The notes below the pieces were generated by a model. The model did no database searches, had not been told where the DNA came from, and worked only from the letters and a program-made list of their open reading frames with translations. From an uncultured Oscillospiraceae bacterium (GTDB taxonomy: Bacteria; Bacillota_A; Clostridia; Oscillospirales; Oscillospiraceae), in assembly GCA_910579155.1 (NCBI GenBank), contig CAJTTS010000119.1, positions 1-9,070 on the forward strand: DNA of 9,070 bases, read 5' to 3'. Below are positions 4,301 to 9,070 of this stretch, piece by piece. Both the position numbers and the translations under genes were made by a program. Each line of letters opens with the position of its first letter. Within the stretch, counting starts at the first letter, position 1.

Positions 4301-5937
4301 GTTTCCTGACCTCCTTGTATTGTTTGTTCGATCTCCGTCCCGCCCTGCAGGCACACCCGGATCCTGTCCGCGGACAGCACCTCCACCGTGTCCACCAGCT
4401 GGCGGATATCGCTCTCCTTCCACTCGGTGAACCGGGGGTTGCCCGTGGTCAAGACGTCCACCGCATCCCGGACGCGCCGGTTGGCCGCGGAGCCGCTCTC
4501 CATCTGGGCCAGGATGGAGGCTTTTTTTTCCTTCAGTGTCCCCATTTCCTCCGTGATCCGCTTGAAAGTGTCGGCGTGGCCCAGGTATCCGCCGTCCTCC
4601 TTGGACATCTGGAACAGCTCCTTAAACTCCCGGTCCAGATCGGCCAGCCGCTGGTCGATGTCGGACAGGCTCATGGCCTCGCCGGGGACGGGGGCCGCCT
4701 CCACGCGTATGGCGTCCTCGATCTGCCCCAGCAGATAACCTTTCTGACTCATCACCGAGCTGAGGACGGCAAGAATGGCGGCCTGTAAGGGCCCTTCCTG
4801 GAGGGTGGGGGACTCGTGGCAGTAGGTGGAGCCGTAGTCGATCCGGCTGGCGCACCGCCACACCGCCTTCTTCTGCCCCCGCTTGCTCCACACGCACCTG
4901 CGGTAGAGCGTGCCGCACTCCCCACACACCAGCCGCCCGGTAAGGGCGTACTTGGCGCTGTAACAGGATCGCCCGGTGGGGGCCTGCTTCTGGCTGGGGG
5001 CGTGTCCGGCGTTGCGGCGGGCGAACTCCGCCTTGGCCGCGTGGAAGGTGTCCCGGCTGACGATGCCCTCGTGGTGGTCACGGGTCAGGTACATGGGGAG
5101 CTGCCCCACGTTCCGCACGTGCTTGTGGCTGATGCAGTCGGCCACGAAGCTCTTTTGCTGGAGGACGTCGCCGCAGTATTTTTCATTTTGAAGAATCCCC
5201 CGGATGACGGCGATGGACCAGTCCGAACCGCCGCTGACGGTGGGGACGGCCTGCCGCTCCAGCGTGTCCTTGATCATCCGCAGGCTCTGCCCGCCCAGGA
5301 AGCTGTCGTAGATCTGACGCACCACCTCCGCCTGTTCCGGGATGATCCGGGGCTTGCCGTCCGGCCCTTTCTCATAGGCGTACAGCCGCTTGTACTGGAT
5401 GGCGGCCTTGCCCTCCCGCATGGCCTGACGCTTGCCCCACTTCACGTTTTCGCTGATGGCTTCGCTCTCCCCCTGGGACACGGCCCCCAGCAGGGTGATC
5501 AGCAGTTCCCCGTCGCTTTCCAGGGTGTTAATGTTCTGCTCCTCGAAGATGATGGCGATGCCCAGCTCCCGCAGGGCGCGCACGTAGTTGAGGCAGTCCA
5601 CCGTATTCCGGGCAAACCGGGAGATGGACTTCACCAGCACCATGTCGATCTTCTTCTGCCTGCACTGGCGGATCATCCGCAGGAACTGGGGCCGCTTGGC
5701 GGCCTGGGTGCCGGAGATCCCCTCATCCGCGAAGATCCCGGCCATGGTCCAGGCCGGGTTGGTCATGATCTTGTCGGTGTAGTATTTCTTCTGGGCCTCG
5801 TAGCTGGTGAGCTGCTCCTCGCTGTCGGTGGACACCCGGCAGTAGGCGGCGACCCGGAGCTGACGCCGGACGGCCCTGGCCTTGGCCAGAGCGGGGTTGG
5901 CGGGGATGACGATCACATTGGGCGCAGTGGCTGTCAT
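4297..5937 (-). CDS. Large serine recombinase B (site-specific integrase/resolvase family)
   Basis: A 546-aa large serine recombinase that should cut and rejoin DNA through a 5'-phosphoserine intermediate. The resolvase domain covers about 27-170: AAYCRVSTD with nucleophile S36 and R34, ADEGISGTQ (70-78) and KSISRFARN (103-111) with the active-site arginines R107 and R110. The recombinase domain follows (about 180-300). The zinc-ribbon has C338-x2-C341 with C362 and C373, and a coiled coil lies at about 424-480 (LSDIDQRLADLDREFKELF). All key residues are present, so it should be active. AAAGGAGGG precedes the ATG; the start overlaps the stop of the 72-aa gene (ATGA), and the end overlaps the metallophosphoesterase start. 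GC content is far above that of the RT gene. Its att sites are not identifiable. Confidence 0.95.
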   Translation of the reverse strand: MTATAPNVIVIPANPALAKARAVRRQLRVAAYCRVSTDSEEQLTSYEAQKKYYTDKIMTNPAWTMAGIFADEGISGTQAAKRPQFLRMIRQCRQKKIDMVLVKSISRFARNTVDCLNYVRALRELGIAIIFEEQNINTLESDGELLITLLGAVSQGESEAISENVKWGKRQAMREGKAAIQYKRLYAYEKGPDGKPRIIPEQAEVVRQIYDSFLGGQSLRMIKDTLERQAVPTVSGGSDWSIAVIRGILQNEKYCGDVLQQKSFVADCISHKHVRNVGQLPMYLTRDHHEGIVSRDTFHAAKAEFARRNAGHAPSQKQAPTGRSCYSAKYALTGRLVCGECGTLYRRCVWSKRGQKKAVWRCASRIDYGSTYCHESPTLQEGPLQAAILAVLSSVMSQKGYLLGQIEDAIRVEAAPVPGEAMSLSDIDQRLADLDREFKELFQMSKEDGGYLGHADTFKRITEEMGTLKEKKASILAQMESGSAANRRVRDAVDVLTTGNPRFTEWKESDIRQLVDTVEVLSADRIRVCLQGGTEIEQTIQGGQET

Positions 5938-6152
5938 TTAGAATCCCTCCTTTCATTGGCTGTTTGCAATGTGTTGCCCCTGCAATAATATGGGCAGGTA
6001 AGGCAAATGGTGCTGTTGGGTAGTTCATAATGCCTGCCGTTGAAGATTCGCACCCTTCCGCCGCATCCGCTGGTTACCCGCCACGGAGCCGCAGTCCGTT
6101 TCATGCTGTCGGCACAGGTACTGTAGGTGTGGGAGTAGTTTGGCTTCGGCAT
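5934..6152 (-). CDS. Small 72-aa cysteine-containing protein between recombinase genes
   Basis: Not a family I recognise. The 72-aa product has C13, C30 and a CLTCPYYC motif (50-57), suggesting a small metal-binding or disulphide protein. There are no membrane segments or signal peptide. Two facts support it as real: GGAGGG lies 9 nt before the ATG at 6152, and its TGA stop overlaps the ATG of recombinase B by four bases (ATGA), as elsewhere in this operon. A second overlapping frame (6025-6219, needing a TTG start) lacks such support. A small accessory or directionality factor for the recombinases is possible but is inference. Confidence 0.55.
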   Translation of the reverse strand: MPKPNYSHTYSTCADSMKRTAAPWRVTSGCGGRVRIFNGRHYELPNSTICLTCPYYCRGNTLQTANERRDSK

Positions 6153-6172
6153 TGCGTTGATCCCTCCAAATA

Positions 6173-6277
6173 TGGTATTGATGATCCTGCCACAACAATA
6201 CCAGCTTCAGGGCCGCCAAGCTATCACGATATCCACCAAAGATAGGGCGCGGAAAGCAAGCAATACCAACAATACCA
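6173..6277. repeat. Cluster of CAATACCA 8-mers
   Basis: CAATACCA occurs at 6196-6203, 6261-6268 and 6270-6277, and inverted (TGGTATTG) at 6173-6180; a fifth copy is at 8732-8739, just upstream of recombinase A. The copies at 6173 and 6196 form an 8-bp inverted repeat with a 15-nt gap; those at 6261 and 6270 are direct, 9 bp apart. Most lie in the 133-bp gap between the catalytically empty recombinase and the 72-aa gene. They may be recombinase or regulator binding sites. Confidence 0.5.
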
Positions 6278-6285
6278 CAACTATC

Positions 6286-7110
6286 TCACCCCGCTGGGCT
6301 CTCCAGCGTCTGCCCGTTCTTCAGCTTCAGGCCCACCGCCCCGGAGGGGTGGATCAGGATGGCGGCGGCGACCTGCCGGAGCAGGGCCGTATCCAAACCT
6401 TCGCCCGGTTCCGCACCGCCCAGCAGATGGCGCAGCCGCATGGTTTCATAGTCCCCGGAGCCCAGGGCGTCGAACCGGGCGGAGGCCAGGGCGATGGCCT
6501 GGGCTTTCGCGGCGGCTTCGTCAAACTCAGCCCGCTCCAACTCGTGGGCAAGGCCCTCCTGGGCCGCTTGGACGGCTTCGCTGTCACCCTCAGACGCGGG
6601 GGCGGGGGCGATGCTCTCAGGGTGTTCCCGGAGATAGCGGAGCAGCCGCCCCACGCACAGGATCAGGTTTTCATCCCTGATTTTTGCGGGAACCGTCATA
6701 CAGTGGGGACACAGCCAGTAATTTTGGCGTGTCCGCCGCATGGGGCTTTGACATTGGGCGCACCGGGCCAGGACGCGGATATCCTTGATCTCCCCGTGGT
6801 TCGCCCTGCCGGACACGTCCGGCTTTGCCGCTACGGCCTGTCTGAATGATTCGGGTGGGATGATCTGCGGATACGCCCCCCCGCCTATGTAACGCCCGTC
6901 CTGCAAAACCCGCGCCACCATGTTCTTGTTCCACGGCCTGCCGGGGGCATAGGGGCAGCCGGTGGTGTTGAGCTCGTCCGCCAGCTTCCCGTAGGATGCC
7001 CCCTCCCCGTAGCGGCGGAAGATCAGCCGCACCATCTCCGCTTCCGTTGTTTCCTCCCGCACCTGCCCATCCCGCAGGCAGTAGCCGAAGGGCAGCTTCC
7101 GGTTTGCCAT
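6286..7110 (-). CDS. Recombinase-like protein without catalytic domain
   Basis: A 274-aa protein made only of the C-terminal, DNA-binding parts of a large serine recombinase. It begins at the recombinase domain (KLPFGYCLRDGQ, then EAEMVRLIFRRYGEGASYGK at 24-42 and GRPWNKNMVARVLQDGRYIGG at 57-77). It continues to a zinc ribbon (C117-x2-C120 and C134-x2-C137), an Ala/Glu-rich helical stretch (about 175-215) and the usual C-terminal strand (LKLKNGQTLE). The roughly 150-residue resolvase domain with the nucleophilic serine is absent. This is not a frameshifted relic: its ATG shares one base with the stop of recombinase A (TGATG) and the frame is clean. It likely binds att DNA or partners the active recombinases as an accessory subunit; that role is inference. 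Confidence 0.88.
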   Translation of the reverse strand: MANRKLPFGYCLRDGQVREETTEAEMVRLIFRRYGEGASYGKLADELNTTGCPYAPGRPWNKNMVARVLQDGRYIGGGAYPQIIPPESFRQAVAAKPDVSGRANHGEIKDIRVLARCAQCQSPMRRTRQNYWLCPHCMTVPAKIRDENLILCVGRLLRYLREHPESIAPAPASEGDSEAVQAAQEGLAHELERAEFDEAAAKAQAIALASARFDALGSGDYETMRLRHLLGGAEPGEGLDTALLRQVAAAILIHPSGAVGLKLKNGQTLESPAG

Positions 7111-8702
7111 CAGCGCACGCTCCTCTCGGTGGTTTCCGTCAGTTCCAGCCCGTTTTTCAGCCGGAACCGCAGGGTGCCGTCCCCCTCCGCCGTGATCCGC
7201 TCCACCAGGTCGGTGAAAATCTCGCCATCAAAGGCGGGGAGGAACTCGGGCAGGGTTTCCAGCGTTTCCAGCAGCTCCCGCGTCCTGGGGAGGGTGTCGT
7301 CATCCCCGTCTGCCAGGAGCTGCTCCTTTTTCTGTTTCGCGGCCCGGAGCTGCCGGGCCAGCTCATTGCTCTGGGATATAAAAATATCAGGATCGACCAG
7401 GCCGCACTTGTTCATGTCGGCCAGCATTCGATCCTGATCGGAGAGATCCGCGATTTTTTGGTTCAGCGAAACGATGTCCAGGCTCCAGAGCATCCGCCGC
7501 TCCCGGACGGACTGGAGGTCCGCAATCATCTGCTTGAGGATTGGCCCCCCGTGGAGCCGGAGCTTGTGGTATACCCGGAGGAAGGCGGCGTAGATTTCCT
7601 CCTCGGGGATCCGCCCGGAGGGGCACCTATCCTTGTCCCTATAGTGCTGGCGGCAGACCCAATAGGTTTTTTGACCGCAAACAGCGCGGCGGTACGAGTT
7701 TCCACAGATCCCGCAGAAAACTTTCATTGCCAATGGGCTGCTTTCCCTTTGGGGCATTGTAAACGTTCGTCTGCCCAACAGTTCCGCAACCGCATCAAAG
7801 GTTTCCCGGTCAATGATGGCCGGATGGCTCTGGGGTACGAAATATTGCTCCTTTTCCCCACGGTTCACCATTTGCTTGAATGGCAGGGTGTCGGTGGTAT
7901 ACTTTTTTTGAAGCAGCGAATCCCCCACATACCGTTCATTGCTCAGAATGTAGGAGATCGCTTTATGCCCCCACTGGGTATTTCCTTCCCGCGTCTGCAT
8001 TCCGAGGGTGGAGACATACTCCGCAATATCATCTTTACTTTGTCCAGAAAGATACTGGGCAAAAATCATGCGGACAACTTCTGCCTCCGGCTCATTGATA
8101 ACAAGCTTTCTGTCCTTGCTTAGGCGGTATCCAAAGGGGGCGCTGCAGGTGATAAACTGGCCGCTCTGCATCCGGCGCTGGTAGCTCCAGCGCATATGGC
8201 TGGAGATATTCTGGCTCTCCTTCTGGGACATGGTGGCGAAGACTGCGGTGAGCAGCTCGCCGCTCATGTTGGAGGTGTCGATATGCTGCTCCTCGAAGCA
8301 CACCCCCACGCCGATGGACTTCAGCTCCCGGATGGTGGTAAGGCAGTCCCTGGCGTTGCGGGCGAACCGGGAGACGGACTTGACCAGCACCTTGTCCACC
8401 CGCCCCCGGCGGCAATCCGCCAGAAGCCGCTGGAAGTCTGGGCGCTTTTCCGCGGACGTGCCGGTGATGCCCTCGTCTGCATAAAGGTCGGCCAGCGTCC
8501 AGTTCTCCTTGGAGGCGATCAGCGCGGTGTAGTAGTTGAGCTGGGCCATGAAGGAGTTGAGCTGGTCGGTGGAGTTCGAGCTGACCCGGCAGTAGGCGGC
8601 CACCCGGAGTTTTTCCGCCTCCTGCTTTGGGGCGGCTTCGATCACAATGACATTCTTCTGTTCCAGCGCAAGGCTTCCGCTGGTCTGCGGCTGTCTGCCC
8701 AT
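7110..8702 (-). CDS. Large serine recombinase A (site-specific integrase/resolvase family)
   Basis: A 530-aa large serine recombinase. The resolvase domain (about 32-175) has AAYCRVSSN with R39 and nucleophile S41, YADEGITGTS (74-83) and KSVSRFARN (108-116). The recombinase domain runs about 185-310 (FGYRLSKDRKL, then EAEVVRMIFAQYLSGQS). The zinc ribbon has C330-x2-C333, C350 and C360, and a long coiled coil (about 395-465) precedes the C-terminal domain. ATG 8702 is chosen because AAGGAGGT lies 7 nt upstream; the GTG at 8711 overlaps that ribosome site. Its stop overlaps the start of the catalytically empty recombinase. It is only moderately similar to recombinase B, so this is not a recent tandem duplication. 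Target site unknown. Confidence 0.95.
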   Translation of the reverse strand: MGRQPQTSGSLALEQKNVIVIEAAPKQEAEKLRVAAYCRVSSNSTDQLNSFMAQLNYYTALIASKENWTLADLYADEGITGTSAEKRPDFQRLLADCRRGRVDKVLVKSVSRFARNARDCLTTIRELKSIGVGVCFEEQHIDTSNMSGELLTAVFATMSQKESQNISSHMRWSYQRRMQSGQFITCSAPFGYRLSKDRKLVINEPEAEVVRMIFAQYLSGQSKDDIAEYVSTLGMQTREGNTQWGHKAISYILSNERYVGDSLLQKKYTTDTLPFKQMVNRGEKEQYFVPQSHPAIIDRETFDAVAELLGRRTFTMPQRESSPLAMKVFCGICGNSYRRAVCGQKTYWVCRQHYRDKDRCPSGRIPEEEIYAAFLRVYHKLRLHGGPILKQMIADLQSVRERRMLWSLDIVSLNQKIADLSDQDRMLADMNKCGLVDPDIFISQSNELARQLRAAKQKKEQLLADGDDDTLPRTRELLETLETLPEFLPAFDGEIFTDLVERITAEGDGTLRFRLKNGLELTETTERSVR

Positions 8703-8747
8703 GGTCCGCACCTCCTTCTGTCAGCAACAAACAATACCATACTGCGG

Positions 8748-8770
8748 CTCGAAAAGCTATGAAATTCGAG
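8748..8770. repeat. 6-bp inverted repeat upstream of recombinase A
   Basis: CTCGAA (8748-8753) and TTCGAG (8765-8770) are separated by 11 bp in the 77-bp gap between the 54-aa gene and recombinase A. On the minus strand an extended -10-like TGGTATTGT follows. It may be an operator for recombinase expression; weak evidence. Confidence 0.3.
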
Positions 8771-8779
8771 CGGTGAAAC

Positions 8780-8944
8780 CTAACAAAAAACGATGTCTGC
8801 GCCCGTGTTTTTGGCGATCCGGGCAATGATCCTTTTCAGCTCCTGTTCGCTAAACCCGTGCCCGGACAGGAGCTGGAGCAGGTTGCGGACGCCGCACAGA
8901 TCAATGTTGGCATTGGTCTGCGTCTCTTTTTTTCCTGCGTTCAC
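8780..8944 (-). CDS. Small 54-aa helical protein at the head of the recombinase operon
   Basis: Not recognised. Starting at GTG 8944, the product is 54 aa with a polar N-terminus and an amphipathic helical body (NLLQLLSGHGFSEQELKRII, then ARIAKNTGADIVF). The GTG is chosen because AAAGGGG lies about 8 nt upstream; the open frame extends further upstream to 9052 but without a ribosome site. It resembles short leader genes that precede recombinase genes in Firmicutes elements and could be a regulator or directionality factor, which is inference. It ends 77 bp before recombinase A. Confidence 0.5.
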   Translation of the reverse strand: MNAGKKETQTNANIDLCGVRNLLQLLSGHGFSEQELKRIIARIAKNTGADIVFC

Positions 8945-8976
8945 TTCAGTTACCCCTTTCAATAAGCAGAAAACGT

Positions 8977-9005
8977 TTGTACCTCTGATTTGTTTATGGT
9001 ATAGT
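8977..9005 (+). promoter_or_regulatory. Rightward promoter candidate, divergent from the recombinase operon
   Basis: TTGTAC (8977-8982), a 17-bp spacer and TATAGT (9000-9005), with TG one base before the -10 (extended -10). It points out of the right edge, away from the leftward operon, so a divergent gene probably begins beyond the window. The -35 is poor (three of six), the -10 good (five of six). I could not find a convincing leftward promoter for the operon in 8945-9070. Confidence 0.4.
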
Positions 9006-9070
9006 GGCCATAGAGATAGGTGATTGCGAAATACAAGAGTATGTGGCAGCAAGAGGGTGAGAGCAGAGCA

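Noticed and set aside
4816..5988. Long plus-strand frame (390 aa) opposite recombinase B
   Set aside because: A shadow frame of GC-rich coding DNA: repetitive Gly/Leu/Val/His composition, no domain, and it lies opposite an intact conserved gene. The 6996-8123 plus-strand frame is rejected for the same reason.
6025..6219. Alternative 64-aa minus-strand frame between the recombinase genes
   Set aside because: It requires a TTG start without a ribosome site, while the overlapping 72-aa frame has both a ribosome site and a coupled stop.
6217..6276. Tiny hydrophobic minus-strand peptide (about 23 aa, VVLLVLLAFRALSLVDIVIA)
   Set aside because: Its hydrophobic run comes from the repeated TGGTATTG 8-mer, and the start would be a GTG with only a weak GGGGTGA site; not supportable.
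9041..9070. Start of a plus-strand gene at the right edge (MWQQEGESRA)
   Set aside because: Only ten codons are visible and there is no ribosome site; cannot be judged.

Overview
The window looks like an accessory region of a low-GC Gram-positive (Firmicutes/Clostridia, probably gut Oscillospiraceae or Lachnospiraceae) chromosome, most likely part of an integrative or conjugative element. This is inferred from strong AGGAGG-type ribosome sites, an operon of large serine recombinases, a DUF1016 protein and a response regulator. No taxonomic marker gene is present.

Left edge (1-478): the N-terminal receiver domain of a response regulator runs leftwards out of the window. It is followed by a gene-free stretch with a perfect 20-nt palindrome and several hairpins.

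Main discovery candidate (479-2220): a compact, AT-rich cassette. A near-consensus sigma-70 promoter (TTGACA-17-TACAAT) starts transcription at about 514. Next comes a roughly 300-nt highly structured non-coding leader ending in an 11-bp stem-loop, then, 15 nt after an AAGGAG site begins to appear, a 451-aa reverse transcriptase with intact motifs A, B and C. It has no maturase, endonuclease or retron signature. The layout matches defence-associated reverse transcriptases whose RNA template lies just upstream; DRT2 (UG2) is the closest described type. In DRT2 the RT makes concatemeric cDNA from the ncRNA, creating a never-ending gene ('neo'). Here the leader has a 69-codon stop-free frame in sense orientation and an internal exact TTGACA hexamer with no good -10 in the genome, both features that mechanism would need. 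The subtype and the repeat unit are inferences.

Middle (2187-2933): a gene-free stretch rich in designed-looking DNA. It holds a palindrome after the RT gene, a terminator with a competing stem, a 12-bp inverted repeat with a second hairpin (possible transfer origin), a GGAAAGG repeat cluster, four 10-mers at an exact 15-bp period, and a strong terminator for the leftward operon.

Right (2934-9070): one GC-rich leftward operon. In transcription order: a 54-aa small protein, large serine recombinase A, a recombinase-like protein that lacks the catalytic domain, a 72-aa Cys-containing small protein, large serine recombinase B, a metallophosphoesterase and a short DUF1016 protein. Stop/start overlaps (TGATG, ATGA, ATGA) suggest translational coupling. 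The operon probably encodes the integration/excision machinery of the element, with the RT cassette as a separately acquired defence cargo.
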